Assembly (NCBI RefSeq): GCF_014645515.1
Contig: NZ_BMLW01000006.1
Location: 124,001-188,000, forward strand
DNA from: Oceanobacillus neutriphilus
Lineage (GTDB): Bacteria; Bacillota; Bacilli; Bacillales; Amphibacillaceae
Direction: 5' to 3'
DNA length: 64,000 bases
Under the pieces are notes generated by a model that saw nothing but the letters and a program-made list of their open reading frames with translations, had not been told where the DNA came from and made no database searches. A program made the position numbers and the translations under genes. Below are positions 17,358 to 26,453 of this stretch, in pieces. Every line of letters begins with the position of its first letter. Positions within the stretch are counted from its first letter, which is position 1.

Positions 17358-17373
17358 TTTTTCACGTGAAACA
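17358..17373. promoter_or_regulatory. parS-like site (Spo0J/ParB binding)
   Basis: TTTTTCACGTGAAACA matches the Bacillus parS consensus TGTTNCACGTGAAACA at every defined position but one. Such sites cluster around the replication origin and load Spo0J/ParB and SMC. It lies 4 nt from the stop codon of rlmH relic 2. Confidence 0.75.
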
Positions 17374-17377
17374 TCAT

Positions 17378-17854
17378 TTACTTATGGTAAGGCTCCCCCC
17401 CTAATAATCCTAAAACTCCGATAAACCTGTTCCAACAGCACCAGCCGCATCAACTGATGAGGAAACGTCATCTTAGAAAACGACAAAGCCAAATTACCTC
17501 GCTTCCGAGCATCCTCACTAATCCCAAGCGAACTGCCAATCCCAAACACAACCTTGCTCTTCCCGTAAGTCGCAAGCTCATCCAGCTTTTGGCTAGCTGC
17601 TCTGAGCTCAGCATCTTCCCTCGATTTCAAGCGTAATCACAAAAGCATCTAGATGAACCTGGGCAAGAATACACTCGCCCTGCTTACGCTCACCTCTTCC
17701 ATTTCCGCTTCACTCATCGTTTCGGGTGCTTTTTCATCGGCTACCCCTACAATGGCTATCTTTGCATTAGCACCCAACCTTTTTTATATTCATTAATACC
17801 CTGTTTTAAATATTTTTCCTTCAGCTTTCCAACTGTGACAAGCGTTATATTCAT
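17378..17854 (-). pseudogene. near full-length, frameshifted rlmH copy (relic 2)
   Basis: Aligned with intact rlmH the copy runs end to end (477 versus 480 nt) and is very similar by eye. It is broken by at least four single-base indels: an extra G in the seven-G run near 17395-17401, a missing base near the TCCAGCTTTTGG segment (about 17580), a missing C in CATCTTCCCTCG (about 17612) and a missing T in TTACGCTCACC (about 17685). The longest open piece (82 codons) is not a real gene. With the frame restored the end reads R-G-E-P-Y-H-K-stop. It has the same orientation as the intact gene. The remaining spacer to 18007 shows no further gene. Confidence 0.9.
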
Positions 17855-18007
17855 CGCTATCTCCTTTTATCATTAAATTATCCACTTCTATTATCTCCCT
17901 TCATTTTACCATGATTCTCTGTTTGGAGTTTTTAATGATTTTTTAGAAAGATACAAGCAGGTATCAAGCTATTCTAAGCAAACACTCAAACTTTCTTAAT
18001 AAAAAGC

Positions 18008-19015
18008 TTATTCTATTATTTGTCGAATCTCTATGCGTTTACTCTGTGAATTAGATAGAGCAGCAGCTTGATTGATTACGGTTAGATTCAACACATCTTC
18101 TTTCCTAATTACAGGCGGGTGATCTGACTGAATGTCACTTACCCATTGCTCCATCGGAGTCGGTTTATCAGTCCACTTTTCATTTAATTTCACCCATTTA
18201 TTATCATTTACATGAATACTATTAAGACTTGCCTCGCCATCTTTCAGCATAATAGTGCCTTCCGTTCCATACAACTCCAATTGAAAAGGACTGCCATACG
18301 ATAAAAATCCCGTTCCAATAATGCCAATGGCTCCTGATTGATATTCGGCTATCACTGCTGCACTATCATCTACGAACTTACTATTCTGTTGCTGGAGACG
18401 GGCATATATCGCTTGAACTGGACCTGCTAACCGGTTAGTCAAATAGATTGGGTGTGCACCGAGATCTATTAATGAACCGCCGCCTGTTTTTTCTGGATCA
18501 TAGAATCTTGCAGGAAGCCAACCGTTTTTAGCTTCACCGGAAGCAACGCCGCCATTATGTGCTAAACGACAGCGAATCATTGTGATTTCTCCAAGCCAGC
18601 CTTTTTCCATTGCTTGATTAGCATATAAGTAATCATCCTCTGTCAAGCGCGGTAAAGATACCATCAGTTTAATCCCATTTTCCTCTACCGTATCAAAAAT
18701 TTCTTTACATTCTTGGGCAGTAAAAGCCAGTACTTTTTCCGTAAAAACATGCTTTTTGTGCTTTGCAGCTGCCATAATAACTTCCTTGTGCATATTTGTT
18801 GGGGTAGTTACAATAACACCATCCATATCAGGGTTGGACAAAATTTTTTCCAAATCTCCTTCAAATGGAACACCTAGTTCATCCGCCCATATTGCCCCAC
18901 GCTCCTGATCTTCATCCCAAACCTGTACAATGTTAAGATAATCATTCGCCCCAGCTTCTTTTGCATAATCATCGGCATGGACATGCCATCTGCTTAATAA
19001 CGCAACATTCATCAT
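18008..19015 (-). CDS. Gfo/Idh/MocA-family oxidoreductase
   Basis: A 335-residue NAD(P)-dependent dehydrogenase with a Rossmann N-terminus, VVTTPTNMHKEVI in the nucleotide-binding half, TEKVLAFT carrying the conserved E-K dipeptide, and the C-terminal substrate domain with GGGSLIDLGAHPIYL. This family oxidises or epimerises sugars and inositols. It is the last gene of a sugar-uptake operon, 24 nt after a second member of the family. The first residues (MMNVALLSRWHVHADDY) lack the usual GxGxxG, so the cofactor loop is atypical. The substrate is unknown. Confidence 0.9.
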   Translation of the reverse strand: MMNVALLSRWHVHADDYAKEAGANDYLNIVQVWDEDQERGAIWADELGVPFEGDLEKILSNPDMDGVIVTTPTNMHKEVIMAAAKHKKHVFTEKVLAFTAQECKEIFDTVEENGIKLMVSLPRLTEDDYLYANQAMEKGWLGEITMIRCRLAHNGGVASGEAKNGWLPARFYDPEKTGGGSLIDLGAHPIYLTNRLAGPVQAIYARLQQQNSKFVDDSAAVIAEYQSGAIGIIGTGFLSYGSPFQLELYGTEGTIMLKDGEASLNSIHVNDNKWVKLNEKWTDKPTPMEQWVSDIQSDHPPVIRKEDVLNLTVINQAAALSNSQSKRIEIRQIIE

Positions 19016-19039
19016 ATCTTACCTCTCCCCCTCCTTAAG

Positions 19040-20131
19040 TTAACTAAAATATACCGCTTTACCTGTTTTGGCAGATTCATAAATTGCTTCCAAAATTTGA
19101 GTTACAACGAACGCCTCTTTTGGTTTAACGGTTGGTTCTGTATCATTAATAATGCTCTCAATCCAGAGACGGGCTTCCAATTCTGAATCACTTTCCTCAT
19201 CTCCATCATAAAAGGCTACACCACCCGATTCTAATTCAACATTGGTTGCATAAAGTTTGCCGAAATTCTCTCCATTTATTCGTAACCCGTCCTTCATGTC
19301 AGCTCCGCCTTCGGTCCCGCTAAGTGAGCACTTTGCTTCATCTTCATCAAGCGAGTTAATGGCCCAGCTTGATTCGAGTATAATCGTTGCTCCATTTTCC
19401 ATCGTGATAAAACCAAATGCTGAATCCTCTACCGTAAACTTCTCAGGATCCCATGGGCCCCAGGCATTTGCAGCGTCTTTCCTCTTACCAAGCTTGTGAA
19501 AAGCGGATCCCATTACTGCTTTCGGTCTGTAATTGTCCATCATCCAGAGCGTCAAATCCAGTGCATGTGTACCAATGTCGATTAAAGGGCCTCCACCTTG
19601 TTTCTCTTCGTCTAAGAACACTCCCCAAGTTGGGACGGCACGTCTCCGAATCGCATGTGCCTTAGCAAAGTACACTTCCCCCAGATCACCACGCCTGCTT
19701 ACCTTATGTAAGTATTGACTGTCAGTTCGGAAGCGGTTATTGTAACCTATTGTTAATTTCCTTCCTGTTCTTTCAGCAGCTTCTACCATCGATTTCGCTT
19801 CTTTTGAAGTTTTAGCCATTGGTTTTTCACACATCACATGCTTCCCTGCTTCAAGCGCAGCAATGGATATCTCTGCATGTGAATTATTTGGTGTACAAAC
19901 ATGAACAACATCAATCGAAGCATCCTGAAGTAATTGTTTATAATTATTGTATACTTTAGCATCAGCTATACCATATTCTTCTGCAGCTTCCTCAGCTCTT
20001 TCTAGTTTAATATCACAAAAAGCAATCAGGTCCACTTGCTTAATCTTTTTTAGGCTTGGAAGGTGTTTACCTTTTGCAATTCCTCCACATCCAATAACCG
20101 CAATTTTTAATTTTTCAGTCACAAGAATCAC
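19040..20131 (-). CDS. Gfo/Idh/MocA-family oxidoreductase
   Basis: A 363-residue dehydrogenase with the classical dinucleotide motif IGCGGIAKGKH at the N-terminus, VHVCTPNNSHAEI, the CEKPMAKT motif with catalytic Lys, and GGGPLIDIGTHALDLTLWMM in the C-terminal domain. Only about 30% of positions look shared with the neighbouring member, so they probably catalyse successive steps on an imported sugar, as in keto-inositol or 3-keto-glycoside pathways (inference). The gene follows the second permease by 54 nt. The frame starts at TTG 20131, while ATG or GTG codons a few residues inside (before EKLKIAVIG) are possible alternatives. Confidence 0.92.
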   Translation of the reverse strand: MILVTEKLKIAVIGCGGIAKGKHLPSLKKIKQVDLIAFCDIKLERAEEAAEEYGIADAKVYNNYKQLLQDASIDVVHVCTPNNSHAEISIAALEAGKHVMCEKPMAKTSKEAKSMVEAAERTGRKLTIGYNNRFRTDSQYLHKVSRRGDLGEVYFAKAHAIRRRAVPTWGVFLDEEKQGGGPLIDIGTHALDLTLWMMDNYRPKAVMGSAFHKLGKRKDAANAWGPWDPEKFTVEDSAFGFITMENGATIILESSWAINSLDEDEAKCSLSGTEGGADMKDGLRINGENFGKLYATNVELESGGVAFYDGDEESDSELEARLWIESIINDTEPTVKPKEAFVVTQILEAIYESAKTGKAVYFS

Positions 20132-20185
20132 TCCTATTTTTTATTTTATAAATAATCGTATCTATATGGAATAAAGTAATTTCTC

Positions 20186-21010
20186 TTATCCCTTTGTTGC
20201 TCCGCCAAGACTAAATCCTTTCGACATATACCGCTGTGATAAATAGTATAAAATAACAACTGGTGCCGAATATAGAACAGAAAACGCTGCAAGTTCTCCG
20301 TAATTGACTAATCCATAGTTCCCAAAAAACTGGAATATAGTAACGGACGCCGGCATTTTCTCAGGTGATTGAATTAAAATATATGGCACGAAAAAATTCC
20401 CCCAGCTTCCTGTATACGTAAATATTAATACCGTAAATGTTCCTGGAAGCATTAACGGGGCTATGACCCTTCTTATACCTCCCCATACGGATGCACCATC
20501 AATCCAGGCGGATTCTTCTAATTCTATCGGTACTGAATCCATAAAGTTTTTCATCATCCATATAGCATAAGGTAGCGATGTTCCTGCTGTAAATAACATT
20601 ACCGCCCATAATTTATCTACAAAATTAAATAACAAAAACATTTGAAACACAGGAACAATAACTGCGGTCATTGGTAATGATGTTAAAAATAGAATGGTAT
20701 ACAAAAATGACTTTTTATAGGATGGTTTGTATCTTGATAATGGATAGGCTGCCAGAATACTAACAATTACAACGATGATAGATTGTCCACCCGACAAAAA
20801 TATTCCAATTAAGAAAGATCTAATAATGGATGGATCACTGAGAATTCCCATGTAATTTTTCAGGGTATACTTTTCAGGAATCTTCAGCGCTTGAATCGCT
20901 GAACTATCAATAGATGCTACCAGCATCCACAAAAGTGGCAAGATAAAAATGAGTCCCAAACATATAAGTACTATATGATGTATTATTTTCTCTGTTCTTC
21001 CAATTCTCAT
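20186..21010 (-). CDS. sugar ABC transporter permease (MalG/UgpE type)
   Basis: A 274-residue inner-membrane protein with six transmembrane helices of the carbohydrate-uptake-1 family. The EAA loop that docks the ATPase is visible as ELEESAWIDGASVWGGIRRV. It is the partner of the permease just upstream (15-nt gap). The start is ATG 21010, preceded by GGGGAGGACAGC. Confidence 0.92.
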   Translation of the reverse strand: MRIGRTEKIIHHIVLICLGLIFILPLLWMLVASIDSSAIQALKIPEKYTLKNYMGILSDPSIIRSFLIGIFLSGGQSIIVVIVSILAAYPLSRYKPSYKKSFLYTILFLTSLPMTAVIVPVFQMFLLFNFVDKLWAVMLFTAGTSLPYAIWMMKNFMDSVPIELEESAWIDGASVWGGIRRVIAPLMLPGTFTVLIFTYTGSWGNFFVPYILIQSPEKMPASVTIFQFFGNYGLVNYGELAAFSVLYSAPVVILYYLSQRYMSKGFSLGGATKG

Positions 21011-21025
21011 GCCGCTGTCCTCCCC

Positions 21026-21928
21026 TTATACTTTTACCTTAAGAAATCTCATATACAATAGACTAAATAGAGCCCCTATTATTAGAATTACTAATGAAAT
21101 TGCTGTTCCATAGCCTAATTGGTAACTTACAAATGCCTGTTGATACATGTACACCGGTAAAGTCATGGTCGCGTTTCCAGGGCCGCCGCCAGTCATTGCA
21201 TAGATTAAGGTAAATACCCCTAAAGTTTGTAACGTTACAAGCATTAAATTGGTCGTGATGGTCCCTTTAACGATGGGAATTGTTATATTTCTAACAATTC
21301 TCCATCTGCTGGCGCCATCCATTACCGCAGCCTCTTCCACTTCCAAAGGTATGTCATCCAGCGCAGCCTGAAAAGCCATCATAGAAAAAGCTGTACCGCG
21401 CCATATATTTGCTAATACAACACTAACCATCGGATACTCAAAAAGAAAAGCAATTGGTTCTATACCAGATAAAGCTGTAATTATACTGTTTAGTGTTCCA
21501 TTATCTCCTAAAAAAGCCACCCAGCTAAAACCAACAACAATTTCAGGAGTTACCCATGCTGCAATAACCGTGATACCAATCGCTCTGCGAAAGGCAGCAT
21601 TTTTACCTTTCATTAAGAATGCGATTAAAAATCCCAAAAGACATTGACCTAAAATAGCAGAAAATAAAACAAAAAGTAACGTTTTTCCAATACTGTTATA
21701 CAATTGTGCATCATTAAACATTTGGATGAAATTATCAAATCCTACAAATTTAATGTTCTGAGCCTGAGAACCAGTGAGTGCTAAATTGGTAAATGAAAAG
21801 ACTATCGTTAATAGCATTGGAGTAAGAAAGAATATTAATAATAATATCAATGCAGGTGATAAAAAAATTGACGACTTCGTATTATCCGACATTTTCTTCT
21901 TACTTGAAGCATTAGGTGTAACTTCCAT
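21026..21928 (-). CDS. sugar ABC transporter permease (MalF/UgpA type)
   Basis: A 300-residue permease with six transmembrane segments after a short polar N-terminus (MEVTPNASSKKKMSDNT). The EAA motif is EVEEAAVMDGASRWRIVRNI. It forms the heterodimeric channel with the following MalG-like protein. No ATPase gene lies in the cluster, so a shared MsmX-like ATPase encoded elsewhere is needed (inference, as in B. subtilis CUT1 importers). Confidence 0.92.
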   Translation of the reverse strand: MEVTPNASSKKKMSDNTKSSIFLSPALILLLIFFLTPMLLTIVFSFTNLALTGSQAQNIKFVGFDNFIQMFNDAQLYNSIGKTLLFVLFSAILGQCLLGFLIAFLMKGKNAAFRRAIGITVIAAWVTPEIVVGFSWVAFLGDNGTLNSIITALSGIEPIAFLFEYPMVSVVLANIWRGTAFSMMAFQAALDDIPLEVEEAAVMDGASRWRIVRNITIPIVKGTITTNLMLVTLQTLGVFTLIYAMTGGGPGNATMTLPVYMYQQAFVSYQLGYGTAISLVILIIGALFSLLYMRFLKVKV

Positions 21929-21960
21929 TTCATTCCCCCACTTTACAATTCATTAGGAAT

Positions 21961-22007
21961 GATATTGAAGGTGAGGAATAAATTATATTTATTCCTCATT
22001 CAATATC
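21961..22007 (-). terminator. hairpin directly after the binding-protein gene
   Basis: GATATTGAA (21961-21969) pairs with TTCAATATC (21999-22007), and GAGGAATAAAT pairs with ATTTATTCCTC inside it. The stem begins at the stop codon of the binding-protein gene. There is no good U-run, so it more likely protects the upstream mRNA or only partly terminates, giving more binding protein than permease. Confidence 0.65.
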
Positions 22008-23389
22008 TAATAAACGTTTTCTTCTCCCACTATGTCAGTTACTTTTGCTTTATAACTAGCAGCTGCCTCTTCGGGTGACATTGCCCCGCTGGCTACTGCT
22101 TCTACCGCATTTTGAATTTCAATCGAAACGTTTGGATATAAATCGTTCTTCGGTCTAAAATGTGCATTTTCCAATGCTTTTGTGGCAGGTTCAATTAACG
22201 GTTTTTCTGTATAATCGCTGCTTTCTGCTGAATCATTCCTCACCGTTAAAGTCCCCTCAATAATTGCACGCTCCGTTTGTGATTCCTCCGTGCTCATTGC
22301 TTGAATAACCTTCCATGCTGCATCATGATTTTGTGATTTTTCGGGAATCGCCCATGACCAGCCGCCAGCCATGGTCACAAATCCTGGTTCTTCTCCATCC
22401 TTGGTAGGAAAAGGCACAAATCCAAGTGTTTCTTCAATATTTTCTATTGGATACGCACCACCCTCTGCATAGTTTCCAATATTCCAATTACCGTCTAGCA
22501 CCATTCCAACGCCGCCGGTCGGTAATAATTCTTGGGTCATAACGGATCCATAATTAGCATTTAGAGCAATTGAAAGAGATGGGCCCAAGTCACGCTGGTT
22601 CATTATTTCGTCAACAAAGACTAAAGCATCCGTAATCCCTTGTCCATTCACATTCCATTTTTTACTTTCACTGTCATATAAAGTTTCATCCGTTCCATAG
22701 AGCAGCATTTCAAATGTTTGCATCGATACTGCTTCTCCATTCGCTTTTGCCACATTCATCGCAAATGGCACTACATCCGGATTCGCTTCCTTTATCGTTT
22801 CTGCTGCGGTATAAATATCATTCCAGCTCTTAGGCTCCCAATCGATTGGTAACCCTGCCGCTTCAAAAACCTCTTTGTTATACCAGATGCCCCGGGAATC
22901 CGTTGTTGTTGGTATACCATAAATACTTTCATCTTCCCCCGTAGTTCCGAACTTTATATTTTCAATATAATTATCCCATTCATTCCACGAATCTACGTAC
23001 TCATCCAATGCTATCAAATAACCGGCATTCGCATCGGCGCTTAACATAAATGTGTCTTCAGATACAATATCCGGAGCCGTTTCTTCTGATTGCATCGTTA
23101 ATGCAACTTTTGAGAAATAATCTCCCTCGCTGGCAGTTATTGGCGAAAGAACAATATCAATATCCTCATTCTTTGATTCAAAGTCAGCTTCAAATCCCTC
23201 GAGATATCTCCTTACATTATCCTGCTCACCCAATCCTCTCCACGTTATTTTTATTTCCGTTTTTCCGTTTGTTGACTCTGAATTACCTTTTGCATTATCT
23301 GAATCCGTACATGCACTGAGTAGTAATATTCCAGATAATAAAATGAGTACTGGTACATTTTTTTTGAACATCCAGACCATTCCTCCCAA
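22007..23389 (-). CDS. sugar ABC transporter substrate-binding lipoprotein
   Basis: About 460 residues. It has a lipoprotein signal peptide with lipobox LLSAC (Cys about 27), then a cluster-1 solute-binding domain (ITWRGLGEQDNVRRYLEGFEADF..., IPTTTDSRGIWYNKEVF, GGVGMVLDGNWNIGNY, GGWSWAIPEKSQNHDAAWKVIQ). It captures an oligosaccharide or sugar outside the cell for the two permeases. It is the first gene of the operon, divergent from the AraC-type membrane regulator. The frame opens at ATG 23389; a GTG or ATG a few codons later is also possible (MFKKNVPV). Confidence 0.93.
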   Translation of the reverse strand: MGGMVWMFKKNVPVLILLSGILLLSACTDSDNAKGNSESTNGKTEIKITWRGLGEQDNVRRYLEGFEADFESKNEDIDIVLSPITASEGDYFSKVALTMQSEETAPDIVSEDTFMLSADANAGYLIALDEYVDSWNEWDNYIENIKFGTTGEDESIYGIPTTTDSRGIWYNKEVFEAAGLPIDWEPKSWNDIYTAAETIKEANPDVVPFAMNVAKANGEAVSMQTFEMLLYGTDETLYDSESKKWNVNGQGITDALVFVDEIMNQRDLGPSLSIALNANYGSVMTQELLPTGGVGMVLDGNWNIGNYAEGGAYPIENIEETLGFVPFPTKDGEEPGFVTMAGGWSWAIPEKSQNHDAAWKVIQAMSTEESQTERAIIEGTLTVRNDSAESSDYTEKPLIEPATKALENAHFRPKNDLYPNVSIEIQNAVEAVASGAMSPEEAAASYKAKVTDIVGEENVY

Positions 23390-23463
23390 TCGTCTTTTTA
23401 ATAAGTAAATAGGTAATGATCAAAAATCCTGTTTAAACTGTCTGCACATGCCACCACCTTTCC

Positions 23464-23475
23464 GTTTACGTAAAC
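23464..23475. promoter_or_regulatory. perfect palindrome GTTTACGTAAAC upstream of the sugar operon
   Basis: A 12-bp perfect palindrome about 75 nt upstream of the binding-protein start, in the divergent intergenic region of 316 nt. It is a candidate operator; the protein that would bind it is not known. Confidence 0.4.
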
Positions 23476-23537
23476 TGCCTGCTTCAGTGCCGTGAATTAC
23501 AATAGTTTCACAATAGTCAGACACCTTCACAGGAAAA

Positions 23538-23555
23538 ATTGTAGCGCTTACAATT
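23538..23555. promoter_or_regulatory. operator-like inverted repeat around GCGC (cre-like)
   Basis: AATTGTA-GCGC-TTACAATT is an almost perfect inverted repeat with a cre-like core (compare TGTAAGCGCTTACA, one base shorter). It is a candidate CcpA or LacI-family site for the sugar operon. Confidence 0.4.
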
Positions 23556-23661
23556 CCATATCTCAATAACGATTTTTGGTCATTTTTATCTTTTTATGTT
23601 ATTTAGCCACTATTCTGTATATTATTCTTCTTTTTGTATATGTTTTATGCTATATTATTGT

Positions 23662-23675
23662 TGAAAACGTTACCA
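23662..23675 (+). promoter_or_regulatory. cre site before the AraC-type regulator
   Basis: TGAAAACGTTACCA matches the CcpA consensus TGWAANCGNTNWCA at 13 of 14 positions. It lies 30 nt before the regulator start, suggesting catabolite repression of the regulator gene. Confidence 0.6.
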
Positions 23676-23705
23676 TTTTTATTCCAAGGAGTGAAAGTAG
23701 TCAAA

Positions 23706-25940
23706 ATGAAAAAAAGAATTCTTAGAAGAACATTTTATACTTTTTTCTCCATTATCTTGTTGTATACGCTAATGATTATTATCACTGTTACACTTTTTAA
23801 TTTTAATTATTTTTCACAGCAAAACGATTATAAGAACCAAAATTTTTTGAATTCATTCAGTCATACAATAGATGCTAAAATTAGTAATGCATTCCATTAT
23901 GTTTCAACCATTTCTAAACAAGCAAGTATTCGGGAATATATAAGCAATTCAAATAGTTCGCTGTTATACTTTCCAACTATTTATGATGATCTGGTTAATA
24001 GCCTGTATTCAACAGATAATGTAGACGTAAATGTTGGAATAACAAAGGTTTCGGATAAATATGTAGTTTCTCAAGATGGTTATTTTACTTTAACAGATTA
24101 CTTTAACCATCTGGGCATTAGCGAAGACTTAATGACATCTCCTCAATTTATTGAACAAGATAAAAATAATAACTTTTATGTAATTGACGATAAATATCAG
24201 CAAAATGTTAAAAATACTACATTTATAAGTAAAAACTATAATCATCAGTTTGATGAATACTTATATATTTTCATAAGCATACCCAATGAGAAATTGTTTC
24301 CCCAGGAACTGGAAAACATGGAGGGTTCGTTTTATTTAGATAAACATGTTGCAGGTCCAACAGAAGGGAGCCCCACTATTGCAGGGGCGAAAGAAAGTGA
24401 GAACTTTGAAGACCTAACCATATATCATACAAAAGACAATAAAATTTTATATAGTATTCCTTCGTCTGTTTTAAAAAGTATGCAGTATTCCTACTCCGTC
24501 GAAGAAACCAAATTCCTTCAATTTGAACCGGATTTTGTATCGGTATTGATGTTATTTGGTTTATGTCTCTTTTTACTTGGAGGAATTATCCTCTATTTCG
24601 CAACGATAAAAAGCTACAATCCGATCCAAGATATACTGAACACCCTAAATGAGTATTTCCCTATTTCTTTCAAGGATAATAAAGGAAATAAATTTAGCGA
24701 ATTGGATTATATTATTGGAAATATAGACAACATTCAACATAAAAATAAAGAACTTGAAGAACGAATTAATGATTCATTATCCGTATTACAAGCCGAATTT
24801 TTCTCTTCTGTCCTATTTGGTACGATCAATAAAGAAGAGATCTCACATAAATTAATGGAGCTTAATATGGAGAAATTCAATGGCGGCGGAATAATAGCGA
24901 TTGTATCCATCGAAAGTCCAGATTCGGAGAGAGAAGATATCCCAAATACGAATTTACTTGTCTTGCGAAATAAGGTTATCACACTAATTAATGATGTTAA
25001 TAATGAGCTGCCATCTATTCAAATTGCAATTGATTATAAAAACATTTGTATTATTTTTCCATACAAAGAAGCTGATCGCGTTAATGATCAATTAACTGAA
25101 GTAACATCTTATGTTGATAAGAAATTATCTATTAAACTAACCTTCTCAGTATCTGAGCCGGTAGAAAGCATCTATAACTTCAATATGGCTTTTATTGAAG
25201 CAATGGAACTGACTTTAAAAAAATATATGTACGCTGCTAACCCGCTAAATTTATTTTCCAGCAGAGAGCCATTAATAAATGATGACAGCTATTCCTATTC
25301 GCTAGATGATGAAAGGTTTTTGATGAATGCCATTATCGATAATGATCTTGAGCTGGCAAGAAAATTGGTTCAGGATATTTTAGATGAAAATTTACAGTGT
25401 TTATATCTAAGCACAATTAATACCATTAAATTTAAGTATGTGCTGTTGAATACCGTAAAACGTTTATTAAATTATTATGATCGGTCCATTAATGAATTTT
25501 CCCTGCAAAACAAGGGGTTATTTGATTTGCTAAACAGCAATGACAAAGATGACATCCATTTTTCCTTTAAAGAGATTTTCGAAGTATTATTTCATAATTT
25601 TATTATCTCATTTAAAGAAATATCTGATCCCACTACATTAAGAATACTGGACTTTATTACCGATAACTTCCAGCAGGATCTTTCATTAACAGATATATCG
25701 ATAAAATTTGGTTTAACAGAAGGCTATATCAGCAGATTACTAAAGAAGAATGCAAACATTAACTTCAAAAAATATCTAAATAACTTAAAAATTAATGAAG
25801 CAAAAGAGCTGCTTAAGAATGGAAATCATAAAGTAAATGAAGTAAGTACACTAGTAGGCTATAAAAATGTGAATACTTTTATACGCATTTTCAAACAGCA
25901 AGAAGGAATCCCACCAGGGGAATTTTCCAAACTTCGGTGA
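23706..25940 (+). CDS. AraC-family membrane-bound transcriptional regulator
   Basis: About 744 residues. TM1 (TFYTFFSIILLYTLMIIITVTLF) is followed by an extracytoplasmic region of about 250 residues, TM2 (FVSVLMLFGLCLFLLGGIILYF), a cytoplasmic linker and a C-terminal AraC double HTH (LSLTDISIKFGLTEGYISRLLKK, then VNEVSTLVGYKNVNTFIRIFKQQ). This layout is that of YesN/LplR-type regulators that sense extracellular sugar signals beside CUT1 ABC operons. The start is ATG 23706 after AAGGAGTGA; the frame opens at 23634 but has no ribosome-binding site there. It is divergent from the transporter operon it probably controls. Confidence 0.9.
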   Translation: MKKRILRRTFYTFFSIILLYTLMIIITVTLFNFNYFSQQNDYKNQNFLNSFSHTIDAKISNAFHYVSTISKQASIREYISNSNSSLLYFPTIYDDLVNSLYSTDNVDVNVGITKVSDKYVVSQDGYFTLTDYFNHLGISEDLMTSPQFIEQDKNNNFYVIDDKYQQNVKNTTFISKNYNHQFDEYLYIFISIPNEKLFPQELENMEGSFYLDKHVAGPTEGSPTIAGAKESENFEDLTIYHTKDNKILYSIPSSVLKSMQYSYSVEETKFLQFEPDFVSVLMLFGLCLFLLGGIILYFATIKSYNPIQDILNTLNEYFPISFKDNKGNKFSELDYIIGNIDNIQHKNKELEERINDSLSVLQAEFFSSVLFGTINKEEISHKLMELNMEKFNGGGIIAIVSIESPDSEREDIPNTNLLVLRNKVITLINDVNNELPSIQIAIDYKNICIIFPYKEADRVNDQLTEVTSYVDKKLSIKLTFSVSEPVESIYNFNMAFIEAMELTLKKYMYAANPLNLFSSREPLINDDSYSYSLDDERFLMNAIIDNDLELARKLVQDILDENLQCLYLSTINTIKFKYVLLNTVKRLLNYYDRSINEFSLQNKGLFDLLNSNDKDDIHFSFKEIFEVLFHNFIISFKEISDPTTLRILDFITDNFQQDLSLTDISIKFGLTEGYISRLLKKNANINFKKYLNNLKINEAKELLKNGNHKVNEVSTLVGYKNVNTFIRIFKQQEGIPPGEFSKLR

Positions 25941-26057
25941 TATTTCTTTGTTATTTTGTCATTCGGATGCACTCTCCCTGGAAGTGCATCTAAATAGTCT
26001 GAATTCAGATAAAAAGGGTTATCGTTTGCATATTAAATCGAGCAGAACACACACCAC

Positions 26058-26390
26058 CGAGTAGGCGTCGCCATTACTGGCCACGCCTCTCACAGATCTA
26101 CGCATGTGACTCCTCTCATATATCGCTTTTAGAGATAGAGATAAAGTTCATCATAAACAGATACAAGACTTATTAAACCAAGTTCAGAGAAGAATTCATT
26201 ATCTAATGACGCATGAACCATTGGACTTTTCGAGCTTCGCCATGCCAACTTGGGATACCAGATCTGTTCAGAGGTTTGCCTTCATGTCCTCCGCACGCTA
26301 CCTCACAGTCAACGCACTACATGCCAGCTAATGCTTACCGGCTGTTCGGCGCATTCAGGACTTGCACCTTATAGATGTATGTGCTGCCAC
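26058..26390 (-). mobile_element. group II intron relic (class C-like), no reverse transcriptase
   Basis: This non-coding stretch is richer in G+C than its surroundings. On the minus strand it begins GTGGCAGCACATA, has GGTGCAAGTCCTGAA and GAAGGCAAACCTCTGAACAG, which resemble domain I segments of bacterial group II introns. It ends with a domain V-like part (GAGGAGTCACATGCG) and a domain VI-like hairpin (GGCGTGGCCAGTAATGGC) finishing CCTACTCG, as in class C introns. The intron-encoded protein is missing and domain V is imperfect, so it is dead. It starts 10 nt after the terminator of the MetX-like gene, same strand; insertion just behind intrinsic terminators is the known class C habit. The rest of 25941-26453 holds a hairpin (GATGCACT/AGTGCATC, about 25968-25991) after the regulator gene. 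Confidence 0.65.
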
Positions 26391-26396
26391 TCGTAA

Positions 26397-26430
26397 AAGA
26401 AAGAGACGATTACTAGGGCAACCGTCTCTT
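26397..26430 (-). terminator. terminator of the MetX-like gene
   Basis: AAGAGACG (26401-26408) pairs with CGTCTCTT (26423-26430); on the minus strand the stem is followed by TCTTTTA. Confidence 0.7.
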
Positions 26431-26453
26431 AATGATGGTATAACAAAAACAAT

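Noticed and set aside
17382-17630. 82-residue protein from the rlmH-like region
   Set aside because: It is a frameshifted fragment of a dead rlmH copy; the reading frame matches RlmH only in part.
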